Origin: Candidatus Thioglobus perditus
Lineage (GTDB): Bacteria > Pseudomonadota > Gammaproteobacteria > PS1 > Pseudothioglobaceae
DNA length: 41,707 nt
Direction of reading: 5' to 3'
Assembly: GCA_002909145.1 (NCBI GenBank)
Contig: PNQY01000150.1
Location: forward strand, 1 to 41,707
Under the pieces are notes generated by a model, which did no database searches, was not told the DNA's origin, and worked only from the letters and a program-made list of their open reading frames with translations. The translations under genes and the position numbers were made by a program. Each line of letters opens with the position of its first letter. Position 1 is the first letter of the stretch. Of this stretch, positions 27,638 to 36,731 are shown piece by piece.

Positions 27638-29803
27638 ATGTCGTTAGCGCCTAAAAATATACATTCTTACCCAAAATTTTGGCCTTATAAAAAAGGTCTT
27701 GTTCCTGCGCCACTACTACCTATGTCGAGCAAAGAAATGAACGAGTTAGGCTGGGATTCATGCGATATTATTATTGTTACTGGGGATGCATATGTGGACC
27801 ATCCTAGTTTTGGAATGGCTATTATTGGTCGTCTGTTAGAATCTCAAGGGTTTCGTGTAGGTATCATTTCTCAGCCCAGTTGGCATTCCGCAGATGATTT
27901 TCGTCAGCTGGGAAAGCCTAATTTATTCTTTGCTGTTGCGTCAGGAAACATGGATTCTATGGTGAATCATTATACGGCTGAAAAAAAACCGCGTTCTGAT
28001 GACGCTTATACTGCAGGTGCTATTGCAGGAAAGCGACCTGATCGTGCGACCACTGTTTACACTCAGCGTGCTAAGGAGTCATATAAAGGCATCCCTGTTA
28101 TTATTGGTGGTATTGAAGCTAGTTTAAGGCGTATTGCTCAATATGACCATTGGTCGCAAACTATTCGTCGCTCAATCTTGTCTGATTCAAAAGCCGATTT
28201 GTTGATTTTTGGCAATGCCGAGCGTGCCGTGGTTGAATTGGCACATCGAGTGGCGGCGGGTGAAAATATTAAACAAATCACCGATATTCGCGGCACTGCT
28301 TATATGCGACAAGGTATTCCTGAAGGTTGTACAGTATTGGATTCAAGTGAAATTGATACTAATAGAAGCTTGATTCATCCACAGGCAGATCCATATGTAG
28401 ATACATCTAACAACAATAAGGACAACTGTGGGGATAAAACAGATCAGACCAAGTCCAGCAAAATTGACCCCAACCAAGGTGCTGAGCAAGTTATTCATTT
28501 TGATCAGCGCACCAAGGGTCTAAAGCGAAAGGATACAGTTATTCGATTGCCTTCTTTTGAGCAAGTAAAAAAAGATCGCTACCTATACGCACATACCTCA
28601 CGTGTTTTTCATTTAGAAACAAACCCGGGTAATGCTAGAGCTTTGGTGCAGCGCCATGGTGAGCGTGATGTCTGGTTAAACCCGCCTCCAATCCCACTAT
28701 CAACGCAAGAGTTTGACAGTGTTTTTGAGCTACCCTATACGCGCAAACCACACCCTGCTTATGGAAAGTTAAGAATTCCTGCCTATGATATGATTCGTTT
28801 TTCAATTAATATCATGCGTGGTTGTTTTGGTGGGTGTACATTTTGCTCTATTACTGAGCATGAAGGGCGTATTATTCAAAGCCGCTCAGAGGATTCGGTT
28901 GTTCGTGAAATTAAGCAGATTCGTGATAATATTGGTGATTTTAAGGGTAATATTTCTGATCTTGGCGGTCCAACGGCCAACATGTATCGTCTCCAGTGTA
29001 GGGATCCAAAAATAGAAGCGGCTTGTCGTCGTCTTTCTTGTGTTTATCCTGGTATCTGTCCAAACATGGGGACAGATCATAAGCCGCTAACTAAATTGTA
29101 TCGACGTGCACGCAATATAAGAGGTGTTAAGCGTATTTTTATTGCCTCAGGTTTGCGTTACGATTTGGCGGTGCGTGATCCTGAATATATTAAAGAATTA
29201 GTTGCTCATCATGTTGGCGGTCGTTTAAAAATTGCTCCAGAGCATACTGAAGACAATACCTTGTCAAAAATGATGAAGCCAGGTATTGGTTCTTATTATC
29301 GCTTTAAGAAGTTGTTTGAGCGCTATTCTAAACAAGCAGGAAAAGAACAATACTTGATTCCGTATTTTATTTCGTCACATCCTGGAACAAGTGATAAGGA
29401 TATGCTGAACCTGGCACTTTGGTTAAAACGTAATGATTTTAAGCCTGACCAGGTGCAGGCCTTTATCCCTACGCCTATGGCAATAGCTTCTGCTATGTAT
29501 CATAGTGAATTAAACCCGCTTAAGAAAATTACTCGAAAATCAGAAGCAGTAAAGACTCCGCGTAGTGGACAACAACGTAAATTACATAAGGCATTCCTAC
29601 GCTACCATGACCCTAAAAATTGGGACGTATTGCGACAAGCATTAAAGCAAATGGGGCGTAGCGATCTAATAGGCAATAAAGAGGAGTGTTTGGTGCCTTA
29701 TTCTAGAATCAAGAGTGCACCAAAAACACAACGCCCACAAAAAAGAAAAAATGATTTTCATCATCGTATTTCTGCAGAAAATACCAAAAAACACAATCGA
29801 TAA
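27638..29803 (+). CDS. ygiQ: YgiQ family radical SAM protein
   Basis: YgiQ proteins are large radical S-adenosylmethionine enzymes of unknown reaction. The protein has 721 residues (E. coli about 739). The family N-terminus is clear: [19 protein letters not shown] and then [19 protein letters not shown]. The radical-SAM cluster Cys396, Cys400 and Cys403 lies in [11 protein letters not shown], and [16 protein letters not shown] and [14 protein letters not shown] follow. The C-terminal tail is Lys/Arg-rich. Alignment of the N-terminal residues with E. coli supports the ATG at 27638 even though no ribosome-binding site precedes it. It is a stand-alone gene; context gives no substrate clue. Confidence 0.94.
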   Translation: MSLAPKNIHSYPKFWPYKKGLVPAPLLPMSSKEMNELGWDSCDIIIVTGDAYVDHPSFGMAIIGRLLESQGFRVGIISQPSWHSADDFRQLGKPNLFFAVASGNMDSMVNHYTAEKKPRSDDAYTAGAIAGKRPDRATTVYTQRAKESYKGIPVIIGGIEASLRRIAQYDHWSQTIRRSILSDSKADLLIFGNAERAVVELAHRVAAGENIKQITDIRGTAYMRQGIPEGCTVLDSSEIDTNRSLIHPQADPYVDTSNNNKDNCGDKTDQTKSSKIDPNQGAEQVIHFDQRTKGLKRKDTVIRLPSFEQVKKDRYLYAHTSRVFHLETNPGNARALVQRHGERDVWLNPPPIPLSTQEFDSVFELPYTRKPHPAYGKLRIPAYDMIRFSINIMRGCFGGCTFCSITEHEGRIIQSRSEDSVVREIKQIRDNIGDFKGNISDLGGPTANMYRLQCRDPKIEAACRRLSCVYPGICPNMGTDHKPLTKLYRRARNIRGVKRIFIASGLRYDLAVRDPEYIKELVAHHVGGRLKIAPEHTEDNTLSKMMKPGIGSYYRFKKLFERYSKQAGKEQYLIPYFISSHPGTSDKDMLNLALWLKRNDFKPDQVQAFIPTPMAIASAMYHSELNPLKKITRKSEAVKTPRSGQQRKLHKAFLRYHDPKNWDVLRQALKQMGRSDLIGNKEECLVPYSRIKSAPKTQRPQKRKNDFHHRISAENTKKHNR

Positions 29804-29842
29804 TCTTTTAAAGGCGGAATTATTGACTAAGAGAGTGTAAGC

Positions 29843-30412
29843 TTATTCAAACAATGCATTAATCATTGCTACAGCATTACAACCAGCCTCAAGTGCTTGC
29901 TGCTGATTATTAAAATTAACACCGCCAATGCCAACAATAGGAATATTTAAACTCTGTCTTGCTTGCTTGATAACATCGAGCGAGCATTTAGGTGCATTGG
30001 GCTTAGTGTTTGATGTAAATAAAGCTCCAAACGCTACATAGTTTACACCTTGCTTTTGAGCATCTAGCGCTATGTTTATATTGTTATAACAGCTAACCCC
30101 AATAACTGCATTGTCACCTAATTGGTCTTTTGCTTGCATTATTGATGCATCACTTTTGCCAAGATGCACACCATCGGCCTTTACTTTTTGTGCAAGGTTA
30201 ATGTCATCGTTAATAATAAATAAAGTATTATGTCTTAAGCATAGTTGGCGCAACTTAAGAGCTTCATTGAGTTTTGTATCCTCATTGTCAATCTTATGGC
30301 GATATTGAAGAATACTAACTTTATATTTGACAACAGCTTGTTCAATTAGATTTATATCTAGTTTTTTATTGGGAGTTATGGCGTAAATACCGCTAATTTT
30401 TTTATTACACAC
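29843..30412 (-). CDS. thiE: Thiamine-phosphate synthase
   Basis: ThiE joins hydroxymethylpyrimidine diphosphate and thiazole phosphate to thiamine phosphate. ThDP is the cofactor of the transketolase in the same window. The protein has 189 residues, slightly short but complete. It has the barrel motifs GIYAITPNKKLD at the N-terminus, ILQYRHK, FIINDDINLAQKVKADGVHL then GKSDASI, VAFGALFTSNTKPNAP (phosphate and substrate loops) and VGIGGVN. The start is a GTG at 30412. No ATG exists nearby that would keep the GIYAIT strand. The start lies one base away from the start codon of lptC on the other strand. No thiamine biosynthesis partner lies nearby. Confidence 0.9.
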   Translation of the reverse strand: MCNKKISGIYAITPNKKLDINLIEQAVVKYKVSILQYRHKIDNEDTKLNEALKLRQLCLRHNTLFIINDDINLAQKVKADGVHLGKSDASIMQAKDQLGDNAVIGVSCYNNINIALDAQKQGVNYVAFGALFTSNTKPNAPKCSLDVIKQARQSLNIPIVGIGGVNFNNQQQALEAGCNAVAMINALFE

Positions 30413-30413
30413 G

Positions 30414-31373
30414 ATGGTTAGTTTTCAATTAAGACACAATCTGTTAATAACGGGCTTTATTATAGTGATTGTTGGCGCTATGTGGCTAGTGATGGAATTA
30501 TTGACGCACTCATTTGTATCATTGAAAAATGATAAAAAAATAGAGTTGACAGACAACCAGACCTTGTCCAAAGAGGTCTCTTATTTAGAAAAAATTGATA
30601 ATTTTGCTCTACAAGAATTTGGAGTTGATCAAAGGCTTACTCATTTTGTTGAGGCTGAGAGTTATTTTAATTTTAAAAACTCTCCAGCATTGCTAATTAA
30701 ACCAAAAGTAACAACTTATGATGAGTTTGGTAATCAGGATTATATTCTTACATCGCAACGTGCAAACTACTTAGATAGCGGGGAAATAAAATTTAAAGGT
30801 AAAGTTGATGTGCGCTCTAGTAGTGGAGTTACTCATAAAATGAACACCCAGGAATTATTAGTTGGCACTAAAACTGACGAACTTATAAGTAATAAACAGG
30901 TTACTTATTTGGCGCAGGATGCCAATATGGTTTCTCAAGGCATGCATATGCGCACTAAGGATGACAAGATGAAGCTAATTGGTGATACTAAAATTAACCA
31001 AAATAGCGGTCAAAAGATTCTAACCAAGGATTTATATATTGATCAATCAGATAATCAGAAACATTATTATTCAGATAACAAAACTACATATTTAGCCAAG
31101 GAGAATACAATCTACGCTGATGGGGTTGATATGGATATGCGTAATGAAATTGTAAAGCTTTTAGGAAGTACTAAAATCTTACAAAATTCAGGATCACAAA
31201 TCAATACTAAGAACCTTGTGGTAGATCAGTCAGGCGGTGGTGAAATATATAGAACTAAGGACAAGATAAATTATAAGTCTAGTGTTGCCAATATAGATGC
31301 AGTGGGAATGAACTATGATGCACTCAAGCAAAAAATCAAGCTAACTGGTGGTGTGTCTGGAGTTTATGAATAA
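30414..31373 (+). CDS. lptC: LptC-like LPS export protein with an extended periplasmic region
   Basis: LptC is the inner-membrane anchored bitopic component that passes lipopolysaccharide from LptBFG to LptA. The 319-residue protein has a basic N-terminus and one membrane helix (about residues 9-30), followed by a periplasmic beta-rich part with SPALLIKPKVTTYDEFGNQ and ILTSQRANYLDSGEIKFKG, the usual LptC pattern. LptC is normally about 190 residues. Here the C-terminal half repeats an OstA-like unit: ...MKLIGDTKINQNSGQKILTK and then ...VKLLGSTKILQNSGSQINTK, plus a third partial unit IKLTGGVSGVYE. The location directly before lptA (eight-base overlap) supports the identity. Its start lies one base from the thiE start. 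Confidence 0.82.
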   Translation: MVSFQLRHNLLITGFIIVIVGAMWLVMELLTHSFVSLKNDKKIELTDNQTLSKEVSYLEKIDNFALQEFGVDQRLTHFVEAESYFNFKNSPALLIKPKVTTYDEFGNQDYILTSQRANYLDSGEIKFKGKVDVRSSSGVTHKMNTQELLVGTKTDELISNKQVTYLAQDANMVSQGMHMRTKDDKMKLIGDTKINQNSGQKILTKDLYIDQSDNQKHYYSDNKTTYLAKENTIYADGVDMDMRNEIVKLLGSTKILQNSGSQINTKNLVVDQSGGGEIYRTKDKINYKSSVANIDAVGMNYDALKQKIKLTGGVSGVYE

Positions 31374-31851
31374 ATTATATTTAGTATTGTTACTACTATT
31401 AAGCTCCAGGTCTTATGCATTGCCTGAAGATAGTAGTGAGCCTATCGAGGTTGAGGCTTATACAGTGGTAATTGATGAAAAGGCTGGCATTAGCACCTAT
31501 ACTGGTAAGGCTAGTGTAAAACAAGGGTCTTTAGTTTTAAGCGCTGAGAAAATAGAGTTGTTTAGTAACGAAAAAGAAGTTACTAAAGTTATTGCTATTG
31601 GCACCAAAAAGCAGCGCGCACATTATCGACAGAGTCAAACAAATCAGTCGCGTTTTATTGAGGCCGATGCTATTAATATCATTTATTTAATTAAAAAAGA
31701 GTTTGTAAACCTAAAAGGCAATGCGCATTTGGTTCAAGGTTTCGATTCATTTAGTGGTGCCACTTTAGATTACGATATTGCTAATGACAAAGTTATTGTT
31801 CAAAGCTCAGAAGATCGCACTGAGAGAGTAAGGTTTAAGATCAAGCTATAG
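31366..31851 (+). CDS. lptA: LPS transport periplasmic protein LptA
   Basis: LptA forms the periplasmic bridge for lipopolysaccharide between LptC and LptD. The 161-residue protein has a short signal peptide (MNKLYLVLLLLLSSRSYA, probable cleavage after SYA) and an OstA-fold domain with EVEAYTVVIDEKAGISTYTG near residue 30, LSAEKIELF, and the late IEADAINIIY and LDYDIANDKVIV strands. A GTG at 31348 would add six residues but the ATG at 31366 gives a clean signal peptide and has GGAG just upstream, with the lptC stop overlapping. The usual neighbour lptB is not downstream; the sulfur gene sat follows instead. Confidence 0.9.
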   Translation: MNKLYLVLLLLLSSRSYALPEDSSEPIEVEAYTVVIDEKAGISTYTGKASVKQGSLVLSAEKIELFSNEKEVTKVIAIGTKKQRAHYRQSQTNQSRFIEADAINIIYLIKKEFVNLKGNAHLVQGFDSFSGATLDYDIANDKVIVQSSEDRTERVRFKIKL

Positions 31852-31873
31852 TTTCTGGGAAAAATCGTAAGTA

Positions 31874-31943
31874 CTTGTGGTAGTTATTTTTTTTATAAAT
31901 ACCACTATATACCCAAGGAGATATATGTGGGTATCACCACAAG
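31874..31943 (+). promoter_or_regulatory. Multi-hairpin leader region upstream of sat
   Basis: Three complementary pairs overlap. GTGGTA (31877-31882) pairs with TACCAC (31900-31905), extended by TTAT/ATAA to an all-T loop. ATACCCA (31909-31915) pairs with TGGGTAT (31928-31934). CTTGTGGT (31874-31881) pairs with ACCACAAG (31936-31943) and competes with the first stem. The apical loop of the second hairpin contains AAGGAG and the ATG of a 21-codon ORF. The layout is that of a structural switch, but no known riboswitch class is recognised. Confidence 0.45.
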
Positions 31944-31990
31944 ATAAAATGTCAAAAAATGGTTATAGGTATAATTTAATCTTTTTTTAA
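31925..31990 (+). CDS. Possible 21-codon leader ORF before sat
   Basis: ATG at 31925 follows a consensus AAGGAG (31915-31920) after four bases and runs 21 codons to TAA at 31988, 17 bases before the sat ATG. The product ([11 protein letters not shown], then [10 protein letters not shown]) has no recognised family. The strong ribosome-binding site inside a hairpin loop raises it above random background, but a sat -10-like TATAAT at 31970-31975 lies inside it, so it may not be in the main sat mRNA. Confidence 0.35.
   Translation: MWVSPQDKMSKNGYRYNLIFF
31970..31975 (+). promoter_or_regulatory. -10 box of sat
   Basis: A perfect TATAAT, predicted to start transcription near 31982 and give a 26-base leader with AGGA before the sat ATG at 32008. 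No convincing -35 box is seen 16-18 bases upstream, which fits dependence on an activator or on the upstream structured region. Confidence 0.4.
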
Positions 31991-32007
31991 TCAATATAGG
32001 ATTAGAC

Positions 32008-33216
32008 ATGTCAAAATTGGTACCACCGCACGGTAGTGATGCACTTAACCCTTTAGCATTAGAAGGTAGTGCTTTAACAGCAGAACTAGAAAGAGCTAAA
32101 TCTTTGCCACAAATAACTGTATCTTCTAGAGAGGAAGGTGATGTTGTAATGTTGGGCATTGGTGGTTTTAACCCACTAGATGGCTTTATGGGCAAAGCTG
32201 ACTGGCAAGGTGTATGCGACAATATGACAATGTCTAACGGTTTATTTTGGCCAATCCCAGTAACACTTTCAACAGATGATGAAGATGTTTCTAAAGGTGA
32301 TGATATTGCTTTAGTAAGTAGCAAGACTGGTGACATTCTTGCAACAATGAGTGTTACTGAGAAGTACACTATTGACAAAGATCACGAGTGCGAAACAGTT
32401 TACAAAACAACTGAAGATGCACACCCAGGTGTGGTTATGGTTCATGCTCAAGGCAAGTACAATCTTGCAGGTCCAATTAAAGTATTGTCAGATGGTGGCT
32501 TCCCAGCTAAGTTTGGCGACCTATATATGACACCAACTGAAACTCGCGCATATTTTGATGATAAAGGCTGGAAGACAATTGCAGCATTCCAAACTCGTAA
32601 TCCAATGCACCGCTCGCATGAGTATTTAGCCAAAGTTGCAGTAGAGATTTGTGATGGAGTTATGATTCATTCAGTATTGGGCGGTCTTAAGGCCGGCGAT
32701 ATTCCTGCCGATGTTCGTTCAGAAGCAATTTCAACATTAATTGACAATTATTTTGTTCCTAATACAGTATTACAATCTGGCTACCCACTAGACATGCGTT
32801 ATGCTGGTCCACGTGAGGCTTTATTGCACGCATTATTCAGACAAAACTACGGTTGTTCACACTTAATAGTTGGTCGTGACCACGCTGGTGTTGATGACTA
32901 TTACGGTCCGTTTGACGCACATAACATTTTTGATGAGATTCCTGAGGGGTCATTAATTACACAACCACTTAAGATTGACTGGACATTCTGGTGTCATGAG
33001 TGTGGTGGAATGTCTTCAATGAAGACTTGTCCACACGAGGCGAAAGATCGTGTCCTTCTATCTGGTACTAAAGTGCGTAAGATGCTTTCAGATGGTGAAG
33101 ATCTTCCGATTGAATTTTCACGCCCTGAGGTTGCTAAAGTGTTACAAGCATACTATGCAAGTATCAAGGATGAAGATAAAGTTGAAATTAAGTTAAGTGG
33201 ACATTCAGCCAAATAA
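32008..33216 (+). CDS. sat: ATP sulfurylase, dissimilatory type
   Basis: In sulfur oxidisers Sat runs in the direction APS plus pyrophosphate to sulfate plus ATP, the last, energy-conserving step of sulfite oxidation. The protein has 402 residues, the single-domain homo-oligomeric type rather than CysDN. Active-site motifs are [10 protein letters not shown] (from Gln195, with His201 and His204) and [12 protein letters not shown] (from Gly289). A Cys/His zinc-type motif, [15 protein letters not shown], lies near residue 330. It sits 168 bases before aprM in the order sat-aprM-aprB-aprA, as in Allochromatium vinosum. Codon choice resembles the apr genes and suggests high expression. The context with AprMBA makes the dissimilatory role more likely than assimilation. 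Confidence 0.96.
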   Translation: MSKLVPPHGSDALNPLALEGSALTAELERAKSLPQITVSSREEGDVVMLGIGGFNPLDGFMGKADWQGVCDNMTMSNGLFWPIPVTLSTDDEDVSKGDDIALVSSKTGDILATMSVTEKYTIDKDHECETVYKTTEDAHPGVVMVHAQGKYNLAGPIKVLSDGGFPAKFGDLYMTPTETRAYFDDKGWKTIAAFQTRNPMHRSHEYLAKVAVEICDGVMIHSVLGGLKAGDIPADVRSEAISTLIDNYFVPNTVLQSGYPLDMRYAGPREALLHALFRQNYGCSHLIVGRDHAGVDDYYGPFDAHNIFDEIPEGSLITQPLKIDWTFWCHECGGMSSMKTCPHEAKDRVLLSGTKVRKMLSDGEDLPIEFSRPEVAKVLQAYYASIKDEDKVEIKLSGHSAK

Positions 33217-33226
33217 AATTTTAAAT

Positions 33227-33255
33227 AAGTATAATATTCGAATATTATTATACTT
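33227..33255 (+). repeat. AT-rich hairpin after sat with a third repeat of the arm
   Basis: AAGTATAATATTCG (33227-33240) is complementary to CGAATATTATTATACTT (33239-33255) apart from a three-base bulge. The arm AAGTATAATA recurs at 33259-33268. The repeated arm contains TATAAT and could serve as -10 boxes or as operator copies before aprM. It can also act as a stabiliser or weak terminator of the sat mRNA, but there is no T-tract. Confidence 0.5.
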
Positions 33256-33384
33256 ACTAAGTATAATAGTTTGATTTTTGCATAAGCATCAAGCGGGTGC
33301 TCAAGACAAAAAAGAAAGACTTTTAAAGATGCCATATTATTGGCAAAATAAATGTGATTGATTTAACCTAAGGAGGATAAAACT

Positions 33385-34254
33385 ATGATCGATATCACTA
33401 ACACACCAATTACTTCATTAATTGAAGCTGGTTACACATACGCAGATATGCAAACGTATGTAATAGTTATGGTTGCCCTAGTGGTAATTATGACGGTTTT
33501 AGATTTACTACATAAGAAGAGTGCTACATACTTCTTCCAAGCAGCAGCAAAAGCAGAGAAAGATTTAGCAGCTGGCGATGCTCCGTGTTCAGTTGGTAAA
33601 GAAGACGGTAGACTAAAGCAGTTAAGCTCTGGTGATAAAGTTGGAGCTCTAGTGGGCACAATCGTAGAAGATGTTGCTACAGCTGGTGAGTTTAGTAATG
33701 GAATGCGTAGATTAGTGCACATACTAACTATGTGGGGCTTTATTTTCTTTAACGCTGCAACAGCAATTATTATTTTTGGTGCAGAAGAGACAGCTACATT
33801 AGCAACAGTATGGAACCTTGGTGCAATTATGTTATTAGTTGGTAGTTTTTGGTACTGGTTTGGATTTAAGGTTGACGGTCAGGCTGAAGCAAAATCACCA
33901 TTTTCAATTAGCTTAAGAAAAGACATGTTCTCATTATCTTTAATGGGTACATCGCTAACAGCATTAGGTTGGGAAATCTATGGTGGTGGCACAGGTGTAT
34001 GGTTTGCATTAGTAATCCTTTCAACTGCAACGCTATTCGGTGGTGTTTACTGGTCTAAGTTCTCACATATGTTCTTTAAGCCCGCTGCAGCTTACAACAA
34101 GCGCATCATTCAGGCTAATGGTACAAATGAGAATCTACCTCACGAAACAAGAGATGACGTGTGGCAGCAGAACAGACACTCAATGGAGCTTCTTAAGGAT
34201 GCACCAATGAATATGGGTAAAGGCATTAAGCGCGAAGCGCCTAAGCACTACTAA
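33385..34254 (+). CDS. aprM: AprM, membrane anchor of adenylylsulfate reductase
   Basis: AprM is an integral membrane protein thought to connect the AprBA complex to the quinone pool in sulfur oxidisers that lack QmoABC. The 289-residue protein has about five hydrophobic segments: residues 21-41, 108-131, 137-160, 175-195 and 203-223. A soluble loop of about 65 residues lies after the first helix, and the C-terminal 60 residues are soluble. Conserved His and Trp residues in the helices (RRLVHILTMWGFIFF) could bind heme or quinone, but that is inference. The start has AAGGAGG 11 bases upstream (33371-33377). The location between sat and aprB defines the name; the family has no deeply characterised catalytic motif. 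Confidence 0.9.
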   Translation: MIDITNTPITSLIEAGYTYADMQTYVIVMVALVVIMTVLDLLHKKSATYFFQAAAKAEKDLAAGDAPCSVGKEDGRLKQLSSGDKVGALVGTIVEDVATAGEFSNGMRRLVHILTMWGFIFFNAATAIIIFGAEETATLATVWNLGAIMLLVGSFWYWFGFKVDGQAEAKSPFSISLRKDMFSLSLMGTSLTALGWEIYGGGTGVWFALVILSTATLFGGVYWSKFSHMFFKPAAAYNKRIIQANGTNENLPHETRDDVWQQNRHSMELLKDAPMNMGKGIKREAPKHY

Positions 34255-34288
34255 AATTAACTAATTAATAAAGAAGAGAGGAAATAAT

Positions 34289-34780
34289 ATGCCAACTTTT
34301 GTATATATGACTCGTTGTGATGGTTGTGGACATTGTGTAGATATCTGCCCATCTGACATTATGCACATTGACGATAAATATCGTCGTGCTTACAATATTG
34401 AACCTAATATGTGTTGGGAGTGTTACTCATGTGTTAAAGCATGTCCACACCAAGCAATTGACGTACGTGGTTATGCAGACTTTGCACCACTTGGTCATAG
34501 TGTTCGTACAATCCGTGATGAAGAAAAAGGCACGATCGCATGGAGAGTTAAATTCCGTGACGGCCGTGTTAAAAACTTCTTGTCGCCAATTACAACTCAG
34601 CCATGGGGAACTAAGATTCCTGATTTCAGAAATGAGCCTGAGCCAAGCGATGAAATGCGTAACTCACACTTATTAGCATTTGAACCTAAGTACATCCGTA
34701 TGGATGATGGTGGTTTACATACATTAGAATCTAATAAATTATCATTGAAAGCTGGAGGAGAATACCATGAAAGCCTATAA
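34289..34780 (+). CDS. aprB: Adenylylsulfate reductase beta subunit
   Basis: AprB is the electron-transfer subunit with two [4Fe-4S] clusters that takes electrons from the flavin of AprA. The protein has 163 residues. Cluster cysteines are in CDGCGHCVDICPSDIM (from residue 10) and CWECYSCVKACPHQAIDV (from residue 45); the extra spacing in each half is the AprB pattern. The remaining residues form the beta-sheet and the C-terminal tail that wraps AprA (FRNEPEPSDEM). It starts 34 bases after aprM with GAGAGG upstream. It overlaps aprA by 14 bases. Confidence 0.97.
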   Translation: MPTFVYMTRCDGCGHCVDICPSDIMHIDDKYRRAYNIEPNMCWECYSCVKACPHQAIDVRGYADFAPLGHSVRTIRDEEKGTIAWRVKFRDGRVKNFLSPITTQPWGTKIPDFRNEPEPSDEMRNSHLLAFEPKYIRMDDGGLHTLESNKLSLKAGGEYHESL

Positions 34781-36662
34781 AACAATTGTAGAAGATAATA
34801 TTGATATTCTTGTTGCTGGTGCTGGATTAGGTGGTACTGGTGCTGCTTATGAAGCTAGATACTGGGGTCGTAACAAGAAGATAGTAATTGCTGAGAAAGC
34901 AAACATTAACCGTTCTGGTGCTGTTGCTCAAGGTCTATACGCGATTAACTGTTACATGGGTACTCGTTTTGGCGAGAACAACCCTGAAGATCACGTACGT
35001 TATGCACGTATTGACTTAATGGGCATGGTTCGTGAAGACTTACTTTTCGATATGGCTCGTCACGTTGACTCTGCAGTTCACAAATTTGAAGAATGGGGTT
35101 TACCTTTAATGAAGGATCCTAAGCGTGAAAATGCTGAAGGTCTTGCTAAAGGTGCATACATGCGTGAAGGTAAATGGCAGATCATGATTCACGGTGAATC
35201 ATACAAGCCTATCGTTGCTGAAGCTGCAACTAAGAATGCTGATAAAACATATAACCGTATTATGGTTACCCACCTATTAATGGATGAAGCACAAGAAAAT
35301 CGTGTTGCTGGTGCTGTAGGTTTTAACGTACGTACTGGTAACTACCATGTATTTAAATCTAAGGCAACTATTGTTGGTGCTGGTGGCGCTTCTAACATCT
35401 TTAAACCTCGTTCAGTAGGTGAAGGTGCTGGTCGTGTATGGTACGCTCCATGGTCTTCTGGTTCTGCATACGGCTTAATGATTGAAGCTGGTGCGAAGAT
35501 GACTCAAATGGAAAACCGTATTGTACTTGCTCGATTTAAAGATGGTTATGGTCCTGTTGGAGCTTACTTCTTACACCTTAAGACATACACTCAAAATGGT
35601 TATGGTGAAGAGTATGAATCAAACTGGTTCCCAGAGTTAGAAGAAAGAGTTGGAAAGAGATATCTAGACGTTGAAGCATCACACGTAACTGCTCGTCCAA
35701 TTCCTACTTGTTTACGTACTTCTGCAATTATTTCTGAAATAAATGCTGGTCGTGGTCCAATTCACATGGTAACAATGGAAGCATTCCAAGATCCTCATTT
35801 AGAAGAAGTTGGTTGGGAGAACTTCCTAGGTATGACAGTTGGTCAAGCGGTACTATGGGCTGCAACTGACATCGATCCTAAGTACATTAACCCTGAATTA
35901 ACAACTTCTGAGCCTTATGTAATGGGTTCACACGCTACAGGTTGTGGCGCATGGTGTTCAGGTCCTGAAGATTTATCTCCTGAAGAGTACTTCTGGGGCT
36001 ACAATCGTATGACATCTGTAAGCGGTCTATTTGGTGCAGGTGATGCTGTTGGTGGTACGCCACACGCATTCTCATCAGGTTCATTTACTGAAGGTCGTTT
36101 AGCTGCTAAAGCTGCATGTCAATATATTGATGACGGTAAAGCAGAAGGTATCGTAGTTTCTGATCAGCAAATTGCTGATCGTAAGGAAGAAATCTATAAG
36201 CCTCTTGAGACTTACACTGTTGGTCGTAACGAAATCGTTGCTGGTACAGTTTCTCCAAGTTACCTTCTTCCGATGCCTGGTCTACAGCGTCTACAGAAGA
36301 TTATGGATGAGTATTGTGGTGGTGTAACAGTTTCTTACATGACTAACGATAAGCTTTTAAGCATGGGTATGCAAAAGCTTAAAGTAATGGAAGAGGATAT
36401 GGAGAAAGTTGGTGCAGAAGATATTCACCAGTTAATGCGTGCATGGGAGCTTAAGCACCGTCTACGTACATCTGAGTGTGTTTTCCAACATACTTTCTTC
36501 CGTAAGGAAACTCGCTGGCCTGGTTACTACTACCGTGGTGATGCAATGAAGCTTGACGATGATAACTGGCATGTGTTGACAGTATCTCATCGTGATCGTA
36601 ATACTGGTGAGTACACAATGGAGAAGGCTCCTTGTTACCACTTAGTTAACGACGAAGAGTAA
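34767..36662 (+). CDS. aprA: Adenylylsulfate reductase alpha subunit
   Basis: AprA is the FAD-containing catalytic subunit that interconverts sulfite plus AMP and APS in the cytoplasm, in the oxidative direction here. The protein has 631 residues. The FAD motif is LVAGAGLGGTGAAYEARYWG near residue 14. Further signature regions are ANINRSGAVAQGLYAINCYM (residues around 45), ATGCGAWCSGPEDLSPEEYF and the C-terminal ETRWPGYYYRGD. A GGAGG sequence (34754-34758) lies ahead of the ATG, inside the end of aprB, ensuring matched translation of the two subunits. Arg is encoded mostly by CGT and Gly by GGT, suggesting high expression. It is followed by three tandem hairpins. Confidence 0.98.
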   Translation: MKAYKTIVEDNIDILVAGAGLGGTGAAYEARYWGRNKKIVIAEKANINRSGAVAQGLYAINCYMGTRFGENNPEDHVRYARIDLMGMVREDLLFDMARHVDSAVHKFEEWGLPLMKDPKRENAEGLAKGAYMREGKWQIMIHGESYKPIVAEAATKNADKTYNRIMVTHLLMDEAQENRVAGAVGFNVRTGNYHVFKSKATIVGAGGASNIFKPRSVGEGAGRVWYAPWSSGSAYGLMIEAGAKMTQMENRIVLARFKDGYGPVGAYFLHLKTYTQNGYGEEYESNWFPELEERVGKRYLDVEASHVTARPIPTCLRTSAIISEINAGRGPIHMVTMEAFQDPHLEEVGWENFLGMTVGQAVLWAATDIDPKYINPELTTSEPYVMGSHATGCGAWCSGPEDLSPEEYFWGYNRMTSVSGLFGAGDAVGGTPHAFSSGSFTEGRLAAKAACQYIDDGKAEGIVVSDQQIADRKEEIYKPLETYTVGRNEIVAGTVSPSYLLPMPGLQRLQKIMDEYCGGVTVSYMTNDKLLSMGMQKLKVMEEDMEKVGAEDIHQLMRAWELKHRLRTSECVFQHTFFRKETRWPGYYYRGDAMKLDDDNWHVLTVSHRDRNTGEYTMEKAPCYHLVNDEE

Positions 36663-36667
36663 AGATA

Positions 36668-36694
36668 AATAGAAATTTAACTTAAATTTCTATT
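36668..36694 (+). repeat. First hairpin after aprA
   Basis: AATAGAAATTTAA (36668-36680) pairs perfectly with TTAAATTTCTATT (36682-36694), with a single central base. It lies five bases after the aprA stop and could protect the 3' end of the mRNA. Confidence 0.65.
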
Positions 36695-36697
36695 GCT

Positions 36698-36731
36698 AAA
36701 AAAGACCAACATTCAACTGTTGGTCTTTTTT
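36698..36731 (+). terminator. Strong terminator of the apr operon
   Basis: AAAAAAGACCAACA (36698-36711) pairs perfectly with TGTTGGTCTTTTTT (36718-36731) around a six-base loop and ends in a T-run. Confidence 0.92.

Noticed and set aside
31348-31365. GTG start of lptA giving six extra residues
   Set aside because: The extension would spoil the signal peptide; the ATG at 31366 gives a clean one.
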